64,000 nucleotides of DNA from Oceanisphaera avium (GTDB taxonomy: Bacteria > Pseudomonadota > Gammaproteobacteria > Enterobacterales > Aeromonadaceae), in assembly GCF_002157875.1 (NCBI RefSeq), contig NZ_CP021376.1, positions 558,001 to 622,000 on the forward strand. The letters run 5' to 3'. The stretch's first letter is position 1; every line of letters begins with the position of its first letter. Shown one piece after another: positions 28,601 through 38,901 of the stretch. The position numbers and the translations under genes are program-made. Below the pieces are notes generated by a model. It did no database searches and was not told the origin of the DNA. It worked only from the letters and a program-made list of their open reading frames with translations.

Positions 28601-31600
28601 AGCCTCACTGGCACCGCGTTATGTCTCAACTGTGGATAGCGGTAACTTGGCGGTGAGCTTGTTAGTGCTCAGCGCCGGTTGTAAAGAAGCAGCGACCGAT
28701 GCCTTATTGCCGCCCGCGCGCTGGCAAGGGCTAGAAGATTGTTTACAGCTATTATTAAGTGAGCTAATTGCACTTCCTAGCGCCATAAGAGCACCGATCG
28801 ATGAGCAACTCAGGGCGTTTTTGCATCAAGTCAGAGAGAATGGCGCTTATGCCTCACTTTGGTATAGCGCGCTAATTAAACTTAATGCAGGGGACTGGCA
28901 GCACATAAAACAAAGCCTTGCCGAGGGAATTGCGAATTCAGACCGTCCTGGCCATGAAATTCATGTATGGCTAAAGCGCTGTGATCACCATCTAATGACC
29001 ATGATCCGCGATCTTGAAGCTCTGGCTCCTTGGTACCCACTCCTGAGTGCACCCTCTGCTTTGTGCGCTGAGTTTGCTGAACTGATCAATGCTTTGCCCG
29101 CACCCACTATGCCTCTCGTGGAGATGAACGCGCAGTTAGTTAAGACACATCAGCTATTAGAAGGGATACAGAGTTCGCGCACCGAGTCGGCGACTCATGA
29201 ACACACACTGTGGTTAGACAACATGGCCGCTGCGCTGCAACAAACCAAGTTGGCCGGTGAGCAAATCAGCGCTGATTTTTTACATTGTGCTGCGCGCGCC
29301 GAGGCGCGGGCATTTGCCATGGCTTTTGCGCCTTTATATGACCAAGAAACCCATACCTTTGTGATTGGTCATAACCTCGACTCGGGACAGCGAGATGTTC
29401 ACCACTACGATCTACTGGCCAGTGAGGCGCGCTTAGCCAGCTATTTTGCGATTGCTAAACGTGATGTGCCGCTAAAACATTGGTTTTATTTAGGACGGCC
29501 ATTAACCCGTGATGGCCGGCAGCTTAGCTTGCTATCGTGGAATGGCTCCATGTTTGAGTATTTAATGCCCACCTTATTGTTGCCAAGCGATGGCCATCGT
29601 TTATTAGGTCAAAGTGAGCGCAGTGCCGTTAACTTACAACGCCAATATGGCGCCAAACTTGGACTGCCGTGGGGGATTTCTGAGTCGGCTTTTGCCACCC
29701 GCAATGACGCCCAAGATTATCAATACCAAGCCTTTGGCGTGCCGGCGTTAGGATTAAAATATGGCCTTGAGCAAGACTATGTAGTGGCTCCCTATGCCAG
29801 TGGCTTAGCGCTTAGTGTGGCGCCCCAAGCTGCCTGTGCGAATTTGCGCCACCTCGAGCAATTAGGGTTGCGAGGCCGCTATGGCTTTTTTGAAGCGGCG
29901 GACTTTACGCCCCAGCGCCAATCGGCCAATAACCGCCTAACCATAGTGCGCTCTTATATGGCCCACCACCAAGGGATGATGAGTGCGGCCATTGGTAATG
30001 CACTAAATAACAATATTATGGTGCGCCGCTTAAGCCAACACCCCAAAATGCGTGCCACTGAGCTGTTACTACAAGAGCGCATTCCTTGGGAGCGTTATTA
30101 TGAACAAGCGCAGTTTGGTGAACAACCCCGTCAAGCTAAGCTCGCCACCCCGACGTTATCTCCTATTAGCGTGCCCGAGTTAGGGACTTGGTCAAGCCCC
30201 AAAGAGGCGGGCCCCCAAGTGCAGTTGCTGGGTAACGGCCGTTTAGCCGCTTGGCTTACCGCCAGTGGTGAAAGTGCGCTAACGTGGCGCGATATTATGC
30301 TCACTCACTGGTCAGCAGATGCCAGTATTGCGGGAGGGGGGGCCAGAATGTATTTGAGTGTAGGAGAAGAGGTGTGGTCTGTGGGCCAGCAACACCCCGG
30401 CACGCTACACTTTAGCGGTCATAATCTTGAATTTAATCAGCACTATCAAGGCCTATTAAGCCACCTTGAAATAATGCTAGCCGCTGAAGATGATGCCGAG
30501 TTTCGCCGCTTAAGCTTGTTTAATGACACCACTCAGCCTATCACAGTACAAGTGACCAGTTATGCACAGCCGGTCTTGGCTTCACAAAGTGAATATGAGC
30601 GCCATCCCGCATTTAGTAAGCTGTTTATTCATAGCGAGCATGATAGCGCGCAAAATTTGCTGCTCTTTCAACGTCGAGCTCGGCGGGTAAACGAGCACAC
30701 GCCGGTATTAATCCATCGCTTAATTACCGATGATCCCGCCATTAAAGCCATCGGTTATACTAGCTGTCGGCGAGAGTTTTTTGGTCGACAGGGTGATATT
30801 TTAGCGCCACTAGGTGCGCGCCAACTGTTACAAGGTGCCACTGGCTGGACGCTAGATGCAGCTATGGTCTTACAAGCCAAAGTCGTGTTGGCCCCTCATG
30901 CCCAAGTGGCGCTGGACTTTATAACGGCCGTGGCTGCAACCAAAGAGAAAGCGCTGAATATTAGCAAACGCTACCCCCATAACGCAGCCATTGACTGGGC
31001 ACGACAAGACGCCATCCAAGCCACGGCCGTTAGCGCCCATGCGCTGGGATTAGACACCGCTACCTTAGCCGACGCCCAAAGGCTGTGCGCTAACTTAGTG
31101 TTAACCACTCGGGCGCACAATTTACTTACTCCCATGGCTCATAACTTACCCAGCCAGCCCCAATTATGGAGCTTAGGTATTTCGGGGGACTTACCGATTG
31201 TGTTGTTGTGCATTAAAGATGCATTGCACATGCCTTTGCTTGAACCCCTAATAAGAGTGCATAAATGGTGGCAAAGGTGTGGTTTAAAAGTGGATTTAGT
31301 GTGTATGCAAGCGCACAGCGCTAGCTATCAAAATCCGGTGAGAGAGCGCTTATTTAGCGTACTACGAGAGTTAAACGCGAATAACAAAAGTGCTGATGCC
31401 GCGCTGCACTTAGGCGCAAAGGGCGGCATTCATTTACTGGATGCCCCCAGCTTAAGCGCTGAGTTGCGCGACTCTCTCGCAGCCACTGCACGAATAACGC
31501 TGGATGCCAGTGTAGACAGTTTGGCGCATGCTATGCGCTCCTCTTCGCTACCCTTAAGCCCAATGCCGCTATTTCAGCCTTTAATTGTTGAACCTATGGC

Positions 31601-34105
31601 AGAGGCTGGCTACCAAGTCGCGCCTTTAGTGCGCCCTAATGATCTGCTCTTTGATAATGGCGTGGGCGGCTTTGTCAAAGACAGCGGTGATTATTTAATC
31701 CATTTAGATGCTGGCCAAACCACGCCAACTGCGTGGAGTAATATTCTAGCAAATGAGACTTTTGGCAGCTTAGTGACGGAGGCCGGCCTTGGCTTTACTT
31801 GGGGCTTAAACAGTGGTGAGCATAGGCTTACTCCGTGGTCGAATGACCCTTTATTAGACGCGCAAGCAGAAGCGCTTTATTTGCGTGATGAACAAACTGG
31901 CGCTATTTGGACCCCTACACCCTTGCCCGCAGGTGGCGCTAAGAGCTGTCAGGTCCTTCATCAAACGGGAGCGACCACCTGGCGCCGCCATGAGGAGGGC
32001 TTAGAACAAACGCTCAGTGTGTGTGTGGCGCCCCAAGCCTCGGTGAAGTTGATGCTATTAACGCTCACTAATCCGAGTCCTTACCCGCGGCGTATTACGG
32101 CCACCTATTATGCCCACTGGCAATTAGGCGCCATTGCACGCGTGGCAACGCCGCATGTGGTGGCGGGCTATAGCGATGAGCATGGCATTTTATTGGCTCG
32201 TAATGATTGGGATCCAGAATTTGCAGGGCGCACCGCTTTTTTAGCCTCGAGTCGCGTCGCCCATAGCGTCACCTGCGACCGAGCCAGCTTTATAGGAGCG
32301 AATAATGATGCCGCTCGCCCTGCAGGATTAATAGCTTGGAGCCTAGATGGCAATATTAATGAAGTCGTTGATAGTTGTGCCGCTTTTCAGGTGCATATCA
32401 CTGTGCCAGCGCACGCCATTGCAGAAACCGTGTTTGTATTAGGGGAAGGAGAGGACTCTGCCCATGCCCAAACTCTCGCCAGTACTTGGCGCCAAGTAGA
32501 GCGCGTTAAACAAGCACTATTAGAAAATAAAGCACTGTGGCAAGAGCGCTTAAGTCAGGTGCAAGTGAGTACGCCAAACGCAGCATTTAATATTATGGTG
32601 AATCGCTGGCTAAATTATCAAAGTTTAGCTTCACGAATTTTTGCTCGCGCCGGCTTTCAACAAGCCAGTGGTGCGGTGGGCTTTCGTGATCAACTACAAG
32701 ACATGATGTCGTTACTATTAAGTGACCCCACCCGGGTACGCAGCCACCTCTTAGCCTGCGCCGCGCATCAATTTGAACAAGGCGATGTTCTACACTGGTG
32801 GCATCCACCCAGTGGGCGCGGCGTAAAAACACGCTGCTCTGATGATATGTTGTGGCTGGTTTATGGCTGTGCGCGCTATGTGATGGCGACTCAGGATATA
32901 GGCTTGTTAACAGAGTCGGTGGCGTTTTTATCGGCGCCGCCGTTACATAAGGATGAGCGTGATCGTTATGGCGTGTTTAGTGAAGGCGAAAGTGGCACTG
33001 TATTTGAGCATTGTCGGCGTGCGCTAGAGTATGGCATGACTCAAGGCGCTCATGGCCTGCCATTAATGGCGGGAGGTGATTGGAACGATGGCATGGATCG
33101 CGTGGGTGATAAAGGCAAAGGAGAAAGTGTGTGGTTGGCGTGGTTTATTGCCGAGTGCGCCGATGGATTTGCAACTTTGTGTGAACTGCTAGTAGAACAC
33201 AATGAGGGGGCTGCGGATTATGGGACGCTGAGCCATTATTGGCGGGAGCGCGCGCATCAAGTGCGGCTAAACATAGAAGCTACCGCTTGGGATGGAGCTT
33301 GGTATGTGCGCGCCTTTGATGATGAGGGGGTTGCGTGGGGCTCAAAGCAGGCAACAGAGTGTCAAATTGACAGTATTTCACAATCTTGGTCGGCGTTGGC
33401 CGCCGGCTTATCCCCCAGCGCACGTTAGCGGCACTGAATTCTGCTAGCGAACACTTAATGAACAATGAGGCAGCGATTGTGAAGTTATTAGCGCCCCCCT
33501 TTGCCGAGACGCCGCGGGATCCTGGCTACATTCGAGCTTATCCGCCGGGAGTGCGAGAAAATGGCAGTCAGTATAGTCATGCTGCTGCTTGGTTGGGGTT
33601 GGCTAACGCTCGGGTAGGAAAGGGCGATATGGCTTATGAAATTTTTACTAGACTCAACCCCATTTATCGCAGTGATAGCCTTATTAAAGCCCAGCACTAT
33701 CGTGGTGAGCCTTATGTCGTAGCCGCAGATATTTGCGGCCAAGGGCCACACAGTGGCCAAGCCGGTTGGACTTGGTATACGGGCGCCGCCAGTTGGAGCT
33801 GGCAATTAGCGGTGGAGGGCATATTAGGCATAAGCTTACATTTAGGCGAAGTGCGTATTGCCCCTTGTTTGCCGCGCGATTGGGGCAGTGCCACAGTGCG
33901 CTTGCATAGAGAGACCGCAAGCTTAGTTATTCATATTGAAGACCCGCACCACTTAGGTAGCGGTTGGGTCGCACTGACCGAAGCGGGGCAAGCCTTACAA
34001 GGTAACACCCTTGCTTTCCCAAAAGCAGGAGCAGAGCGTACCGTGCATGCCCGACTGTGGCCGAGTGAGCAAGCGGCGGCTCAGGCGCTTAGCGCTAATT
34101 CATAA
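25614..34105 (+). pseudogene. Cyclic beta-glucan synthase (NdvB/Cgs type), frameshifted as sequenced
   Basis: A giant inner-membrane enzyme of about 2830 residues that makes cyclic beta-1,2-glucan in the periplasm. The order seen is an N-terminal region, membrane helices (about 315-375), a GT84 domain with the DAD motif near 525 and RWIRGDWQ near 675, more helices (about 720-790, 840-880), a glucoamylase-like domain (SPTNVGML, STVDSGNLA), a carbohydrate-binding region with HQGMM, and a GH94 phosphorylase-type C-terminus with GDWNDGMDRVG near 2488. The frame stops at 33428. The C-terminus (RTLAALNSA, DPGYIRAYPPGVRENG, QYSHAAAW, GWTWYTGAASW) continues in the next frame. The switch lies in the C5 run at 33412-33416, and one added C joins the parts cleanly. 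A strong terminator follows. Confidence 0.9.
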
Positions 34106-34123
34106 CTTAATAGCTATAAAAAA

Positions 34124-34157
34124 TAGCGCCGCCAATGATTGGCGGCGCTTTTTTTTT
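34124..34157 (+). terminator. Terminator after the cyclic glucan synthase gene
   Basis: AGCGCCGCCAAT (34124-34135) pairs with ATTGGCGGCGCT (34138-34149), and a nine-base T run follows. It is among the strongest terminators in the window. Confidence 0.92.
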
Positions 34158-34192
34158 AGCCCAGTGTTAATGGACAGTTTTAAACATCAAGC

Positions 34193-34606
34193 TTAAACCA
34201 CGCCTGTGGTGTCGACGGTTAAGCCTTGCTCGGCAAACACTTCTTTTGCCACACTGAGGGCATTAATGACACTTGGAAACCCGGTGTAAGGTAATAAGTG
34301 CATAATACAGCCGACAATTTCTTCTGGCGTTAAGCCAACGGTTAAGCCAGTTTTAATGTGCATTTTAATCTGCGGTTTTCCCTGTGCCACCAGTGCTGTG
34401 ATAGTGGCGAGCACTTTTTGCTTGTTGTCTAAACCAGGGCGGGAATAAATGCCACCAAAGGCAAACTCTACTACATACTTTTCTAAGTCCGGTGCTATGT
34501 CTTTAAACGCCGCGCCTATGTCCATTTCACCGGTAGGGTTCTCATCAGGAGAAGCGGTCAGCTCTTGAATTTTAGCGATGCCTTTTTGATATAAATCGTC
34601 AGCCAT
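34193..34606 (-). CDS. Carboxymuconolactone decarboxylase-family protein
   Basis: A 137-residue all-helical protein of the CMD/AhpD superfamily. The core shows IGAAFKDIAPDLEKYVVEFAFGGIYSRPGLD, a catalytic-domain helix with Lys/Gln, and EEIVGCIMHLLPYTGFPSVINAL, which matches the gamma-carboxymuconolactone decarboxylase branch. It has only one Cys there rather than the AhpD CxxC, so peroxidase activity is unlikely. The start at 34606 has AGGA at suitable spacing; an upstream in-frame ATG would add 12 residues. No aromatic-degradation genes are adjacent, so a true PcaC role is doubtful. Confidence 0.82.
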   Translation of the reverse strand: MADDLYQKGIAKIQELTASPDENPTGEMDIGAAFKDIAPDLEKYVVEFAFGGIYSRPGLDNKQKVLATITALVAQGKPQIKMHIKTGLTVGLTPEEIVGCIMHLLPYTGFPSVINALSVAKEVFAEQGLTVDTTGVV

Positions 34607-34860
34607 GATTATGTCCTTTTTAACTAACACTTTGTAAAACATGATGAATTTTAAATAAACCCAGCCAAGTTTACCTAACTACCGCCTTGCAAGACAGCGC
34701 CCTTGGCTTAAGTTAGCTAAGGCAAATTTAGGAGAGCGCTTAAGTGTGGTCACATTTTGACTAAGCAAGACGGCGAAATAACGCGGTGGCATCTTGGTTC
34801 TGATAAGCTGTCACTTATTATTATTTCTTCTTATTTTAAAAAGACGAGGGAGTGGGCTAT

Positions 34861-36414
34861 ATGACTCAACCTGAAGAACTCCATCTTAACTTGCGAAATT
34901 TACAAGTTGAGGATTATCCCCAGCTGCAAGTGTTAATGGATCGCGTTTATAACGACATTGGTGGCGCTTGGCCGCAAGACACCATCACTGCGCTGATTGA
35001 CCAGTTTCCTGATGGCCAGATTTGTATCGAAGACGGCGATCAATTGGTGGCGGTGGCGCTTACCGTATCGGTGAAGTATGAGCGCTTTAGTAACCCTCAT
35101 ACTTACGATGATTTAATTTTAAGTAATGAACAGATCAGGCACAGTGACAAGGGCGACTCCTTGTATGGCTTAGATGTGTTCATTCAGCCAGAATATCGCG
35201 GCTTTCGCTTAGGCCGACGTTTATATGAAGCGCGCAAAGAGCTATGCCGCTCACTAAATCTGCGGGCTATTTTAGCGGGAGGCCGTATTCCTGGCTTTCA
35301 TAAACATGCGGATGAATATAGCCCAGCTCAATATATAGAAAGAGTGGGGCGCAAAGACATTTACGACCCTATTTTAAGCTTTCAGTTAGCCAATGATTTT
35401 CAGGTAACGCGCTTAATGCGCAAATATTTGCCAGAAGATAAAAAATCTCTTGGCTATGCCACTTTATTAGAGTGGCGCAATATTTTATATACACCGCCAT
35501 CTTCCATTCTTAATGAGAAAAAAACCCAAGTGCGCATGGGGGCGGTGCAATGGCAAATGCGTGAGTTTTCCTCCGTTGATGAAGTGTTAGAGCAAGTAGA
35601 ATACTTTGTTGATGCACTGTCTGATTATAAAAGCGACTTTGCGCTGTTTCCGGAGTTTTTTAACGCGCCCTTAATGGGCTTAACGGATCAGTTAGATCAA
35701 ACCCGCGCCATTCGTTATTTAGCGCAATACACCGAGCAGTTTCGCGATCGCATGTCAGAAATGGCGGTTAGCTATAACATCAATATTATTGCCGGCTCTA
35801 TGCCAATTATTGAAAATGACCGCGTTTACAATATTTCTTACCTGTGTCATCGCGATGGCCGAGTGGATGAGCAACGTAAAATCCATATCACGCCTCACGA
35901 ACAACGCGACTGGGTAATTGAAGGCGGCAATAAGTTTGAAGTGTTTGATACCGATGCCGGGCGGGTCGCTATTTTAATTTGCTATGACATTGAGTTTCCT
36001 GAGTTAGGACGCATTGCCGCCAGCCAAGAAGTGGACATTATTTGTGTGCCGTTTTGGACTGATACTAAAAACGGTTATTTACGCGTTCGCCACTGTGCCC
36101 AAGCTCGGGCCATTGAAAATGAGTGTTATGTGGTGATTGCCGGCAGTGTGGGTAACTTGCCTAAGGTACAAAACCTAGATGTGCAATATGCGCAGTCTTC
36201 GGTGTTTTCGCCGTCCGACTTCTCTTTCCCTCACGATGCGGTAATGGCAGAAACCACACCTAATACCGAGATGATGATGTTTTCTGATCTGGACTTAGCA
36301 AAGCTGATGGTGGTGCGAAATGAAGGCTCAGTGACTAATTTAAAAAACAGACGCACCGATTTGTACCATATTGCTTCCTCCCTTACCGATAACACCAAGC
36401 CCGAACTGTCGTAA
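34861..36414 (+). CDS. GNAT acetyltransferase fused to carbon-nitrogen hydrolase
   Basis: A 517-residue two-domain cytoplasmic protein. The N-terminal part (about 1-215) is a GNAT acetyltransferase with the acetyl-CoA loop in RGFRLGRRLYEAR. The C-terminal part (about 220-500) is a nitrilase-superfamily amidohydrolase with the catalytic triad visible as Glu in LFPEFF (about 264), Lys in RKIHIT (about 339) and Cys in ILICYDIEFPE (about 373). This fusion is a known conserved architecture in bacteria; its substrate is not established as far as I know. The ATG at 34861 has GGAG eight bases upstream and is preferred to the in-frame GTG nine bases before it. A terminator follows. Confidence 0.87.
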   Translation: MTQPEELHLNLRNLQVEDYPQLQVLMDRVYNDIGGAWPQDTITALIDQFPDGQICIEDGDQLVAVALTVSVKYERFSNPHTYDDLILSNEQIRHSDKGDSLYGLDVFIQPEYRGFRLGRRLYEARKELCRSLNLRAILAGGRIPGFHKHADEYSPAQYIERVGRKDIYDPILSFQLANDFQVTRLMRKYLPEDKKSLGYATLLEWRNILYTPPSSILNEKKTQVRMGAVQWQMREFSSVDEVLEQVEYFVDALSDYKSDFALFPEFFNAPLMGLTDQLDQTRAIRYLAQYTEQFRDRMSEMAVSYNINIIAGSMPIIENDRVYNISYLCHRDGRVDEQRKIHITPHEQRDWVIEGGNKFEVFDTDAGRVAILICYDIEFPELGRIAASQEVDIICVPFWTDTKNGYLRVRHCAQARAIENECYVVIAGSVGNLPKVQNLDVQYAQSSVFSPSDFSFPHDAVMAETTPNTEMMMFSDLDLAKLMVVRNEGSVTNLKNRRTDLYHIASSLTDNTKPELS

Positions 36415-36423
36415 ATAATTAAC

Positions 36424-36450
36424 GCGCCTAACACCCGTTAGGCGCTTTTT
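36424..36450 (+). terminator. Terminator after the GNAT-nitrilase gene
   Basis: GCGCCTAAC (36424-36432) pairs with GTTAGGCGC (36437-36445), and TTTTT follows. Confidence 0.85.
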
Positions 36451-36541
36451 CTTGCCAGCCAACCTTCAAAGCAGTGTTACACTGCGCGCTTGACTGTGAT
36501 CAAACTCTTGATGACAGCTTATTTTAGCCAGTGGATTACCT

Positions 36542-36883
36542 ATGTCAGATAAATTTTTCTTTAAAGGCCGCCAAGATGCGCGCCAAAGTCATATTAAATA
36601 CGGTTATGCCACTCAGGCTAAGCTTCGCCCAGGCAGTAAAAAGCAGCCATTGCAATTAGTGGTCACCAGTGAGGCTCGCCGCCAAGAGATAGCGGCCCAA
36701 GTGAGTAGCGCTAAATTATTTGCTGACATTAAGCTCGACACCACTGAGGGGGCTAACGAGTCTATTAGCGAGTTAACTGCGTTGTTAAATAAGCCAAGTG
36801 CCGTTAATGCCACTAAGGCACCGGCGCGTAATGAGCCCTGTCCTTGTGGCAGCGGCAAAAAATTTAAACACTGTTGTGCTTAA
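36542..36883 (+). CDS. PBPRA1643-type SWIM/SEC-C metal-binding protein
   Basis: A 113-residue protein ending in a SEC-C zinc motif: Cys 100 and 102 in NEPCPCGSGKKFKHCC, with His 110 and Cys 111/112 completing the metal site. The N-terminus MSDKFFFKGRQDAR and the HIKYGY segment match the small family named after PBPRA1643 of Photobacterium, found in marine gammaproteobacteria. Its role is unknown; SEC-C motifs bind zinc and often contact ribosomes or SecB. The RluA-type gene follows in the same direction after 51 bases, so the two could be cotranscribed. Confidence 0.87.
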   Translation: MSDKFFFKGRQDARQSHIKYGYATQAKLRPGSKKQPLQLVVTSEARRQEIAAQVSSAKLFADIKLDTTEGANESISELTALLNKPSAVNATKAPARNEPCPCGSGKKFKHCCA

Positions 36884-36934
36884 CACTAAGAGCATGGGGG
36901 GGTTACCAACAAGCTACGAATGTGAGGATAATAG

Positions 36935-37627
36935 ATGAGCGGGCAAGGTGATGAGTTTATTGCGCCTCGGTGTGAGGGTATTGTCCGTATCTTGTATCAA
37001 GATGCGCATTTATTAGTAATTGATAAACCCAGTGGTTTATTAAGCTTGTCTGGTAAAAACCTCCAAAACTGGGACTCTGTTCACTATCGCTTAGTCCACG
37101 GCCAAGCGGGCGCGACGCCCGCTTTTAAAGACGCTAAATTGCCCCATCGCTTAGACTTTGGTACTTCTGGCATCATGCTGGTTGCGCTTAATGCGCATGC
37201 CGCCAAACAGCTCAATAAGCAGTTTCAAGCAGGCAGCATTACTAAGCGCTATTTGGCCATACTAAATGGCCATGTGAGCCAAGAGAAGGGGGACATTAAT
37301 GCGCCCATTGCCAAAGATCCCTTATTATTTCCGCGGGTGAAAATTAGCCAGCAAGAGGGCAAGACCTCTATCAGTGACTATCAGGTATTAGCGCGCTTAA
37401 ATAAGCCTAAGCGCACACTGGTGCAATACAGTCCGCGCACTGGACGCACTCATCAATTACGCATTCATAGCCTGCACTTTGGCCACCCTATTTTGGGCTG
37501 TGATCTCTATGGCAATGCTCAAAGCCTGCAACTCGCTCCACGCTTAATGCTGCATGCCAGCGATATTTACTTTACCCACCCCGAAACCGGCCAAGCATTC
37601 CACGGCCACAGCCCAAGTCCGTTTTAA
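36935..37627 (+). CDS. RluA-family pseudouridine synthase
   Basis: A 230-residue RNA pseudouridine synthase of the RluA/RsuA superfamily, which isomerises uridine in rRNA or tRNA. The catalytic Asp lies in HRLDFGTSG at about residue 74. VLVIDKPSGLLS and RTGRTHQLRIHSLHFGHPILG are the other family motifs. There is no S4 domain. Size and motifs are closest to RluA (23S U746/tRNA U32), but other single-domain relatives are possible, so I do not assign the exact target. The stop lies only a few bases from the decayed integron integrase on the other strand, so this gene marks the core-genome border of the accessory segment. Confidence 0.85.
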   Translation: MSGQGDEFIAPRCEGIVRILYQDAHLLVIDKPSGLLSLSGKNLQNWDSVHYRLVHGQAGATPAFKDAKLPHRLDFGTSGIMLVALNAHAAKQLNKQFQAGSITKRYLAILNGHVSQEKGDINAPIAKDPLLFPRVKISQQEGKTSISDYQVLARLNKPKRTLVQYSPRTGRTHQLRIHSLHFGHPILGCDLYGNAQSLQLAPRLMLHASDIYFTHPETGQAFHGHSPSPF

Positions 37628-37639
37628 GCTTAACCCCTC

Positions 37640-37976
37640 GGATATATCACCTAACGATCGATCTAGAACGCGAGCATATAAAAATACCATGGCATTCAGT
37701 GCTAGATTTTGTGTGGCCGCAGCTACTTGACGCTCCGTGGCTAGCCAACTGAGAAGTGCATTCACACAAGCTCTAGCGAATGTCGAAGACTGTGAAAGCG
37801 GATGAAATAACGGATCCAATACCAATAGTTTTTTCGGTTCGAATACGGTAATGATTGAGGCGGGTTACTGAACAGAGTTGTTCATGCAAACGTAACTGGT
37901 GAGCTTGGCTATTTATAAAAACTCTATTGCTGTTTTTATAAATAATAGCAATAAGAGGGGCTAACATTGAAGTCAA
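37640..37976 (-). pseudogene. intI: Degenerate integron integrase (IntI) N-terminal remnant
   Basis: On the minus strand three adjacent frames together give an IntI-type tyrosine recombinase N-terminus. One frame has TRLNHYRIRTEKT, the next YWYWIRYFIRFHSLRHSLEL, and the third VNALLSWLATERQVAAATQN followed by LALNAMVFLYARVL. This order matches the SAM-like core-binding domain of integron integrases (RH/NHYS-RTEK-Y-WI-FI-FH-RHP ... VEAFL-LA-E-VAA-TQN-ALNA-FLY). At least two frameshifts are needed and the catalytic domain with the Arg/His/Tyr residues is absent, so it cannot be active. It points away from the attC-bearing segment to its right, the normal integron geometry. The exact ends are approximate. 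Confidence 0.8.
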
Positions 37977-38259
37977 GCTAATACAGATTGCTGAGCGTGA
38001 GAAACTAGTTAAAACATTGTTTTTACAGTGCTTTTATAAAATAGCATTATCTTGTTAATGCGTAGTTATACCGACGCGTGCGTTATATATTAACGCCGCA
38101 CGCGGTTTAATTACTGTTATATTTTTGTTAGAAATCACAACTCAGAAATATCTTAATCCCTGTTTTAAAGTGTGAATTCTTTCCCACTTTATACGCTGTA
38201 CAGTTAAGGACGTTTAGATTGTAATGAGTACAACCATTGTATAATGAGGTGGTAACGGT
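37977..38259. other. AT-rich region between IntI relic and first cassette ORF
   Basis: This stretch lies where attI and the cassette promoter would be in an intact integron. It has several core-site-like GTTA sequences (38056, 38064-38071, 38082) and the palindrome described separately, but no certain attI. No ORF is supported. AT content is much higher than in flanking core genes. Confidence 0.5.
38075..38104. repeat. Palindrome with back-to-back attC-core-like sequences
   Basis: CGCGTGCG (38075-38082) pairs perfectly with CGCACGCG (38097-38104). The interior reads TTATATATTAACGC, so a GCGTTA-like right core is followed immediately by a TAACGCC-like left core. Two attC ends abutting, or a collapsed empty cassette, would look like this. 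A chance hairpin or a protein-binding site are alternatives. Confidence 0.45.
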
Positions 38260-38901
38260 ATGAATGTGTTGGAAAACCTTAGAGTACTCAAAAAAGACAT
38301 GGAAAGTAACGGATGGGTGATCGATGCGTTTCCGTTCACATTTAAAGCGGTAGACTATATTTTACTAGTTAAGCTGTACGATGAAAATGATGCTAAAAGA
38401 CCAGAATATGCACTTTTGGAGCTAGAGTTTTTGAAAAAAAATGACATTTCAGATAACTTGGTTGCTCCAGCGAATACCATGAGACTTTTGATTACGCCTC
38501 AAGAGCTACGAACGTATTTTGGTATTGAATGGTCAGAAAATTTGCGTGATATCTTAAGTCAATTTTATGAATACCTCTCGGGTTTTATCCCTTTATCTGT
38601 TGGTTTGCACAGAACTAAAGAAATTGATGTTGCTATGGTTGAATCGTTGTCAAAGAGTGATAGTGAGGATCCAAGAAAATTATACTGTTTTTCAGCTAAG
38701 AGAAATCCGAACGATGGGAATAGAAGTCCATATAATGATAATAAAACGCGAATATTAAGACCAATTTTATATTCGAAACTATCAGGTGATCCTCAAGTAA
38801 GTTTTAATTACTCATTAGAAGAGAGTAAGAAAAAGTCTGACTCAGAAATAATCAGTAACTTTAGTTCTAGCCACAAATTAACCGCTAGTAGAAAAATATA
38901 A
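38260..38901 (+). CDS. Integron-cassette hypothetical protein
   Basis: A 213-residue soluble protein that I do not recognise with confidence (it may belong to one of the uncharacterised DUF families seen in genomic islands). It starts MNVLENLRVLKKDMESNGWV, has no signal peptide or membrane segment, is mixed alpha/beta in its first 130 residues (VDYILLVKLY, ALLELEFL, ITPQELRTYFG), and has a Ser/Lys/Asn-rich, probably disordered C-terminus. Codon use is AT-rich, unlike the flanking genes. Its stop codon lies inside the left end of a VCR-like attC site, in the orientation expected for a gene cassette. RBS GAGGTGG precedes the ATG. Confidence 0.75.
   Translation: MNVLENLRVLKKDMESNGWVIDAFPFTFKAVDYILLVKLYDENDAKRPEYALLELEFLKKNDISDNLVAPANTMRLLITPQELRTYFGIEWSENLRDILSQFYEYLSGFIPLSVGLHRTKEIDVAMVESLSKSDSEDPRKLYCFSAKRNPNDGNRSPYNDNKTRILRPILYSKLSGDPQVSFNYSLEESKKKSDSEIISNFSSSHKLTASRKI

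Noticed and set aside
33386..34105. A separate 239-residue gene after the cyclic glucan synthase
   Set aside because: Its first dozen or so codons lie in the wrong frame for the protein, and from RTLAALNSA onward it is the missing synthase C-terminus, so it was merged with that gene.
37773..37976. A stand-alone 67-residue protein on the minus strand
   Set aside because: Its second half (RLNHYRIRTEKT) is the start of the IntI remnant and the tail is the wrong frame, so it is a piece of the pseudogene, not a separate gene.
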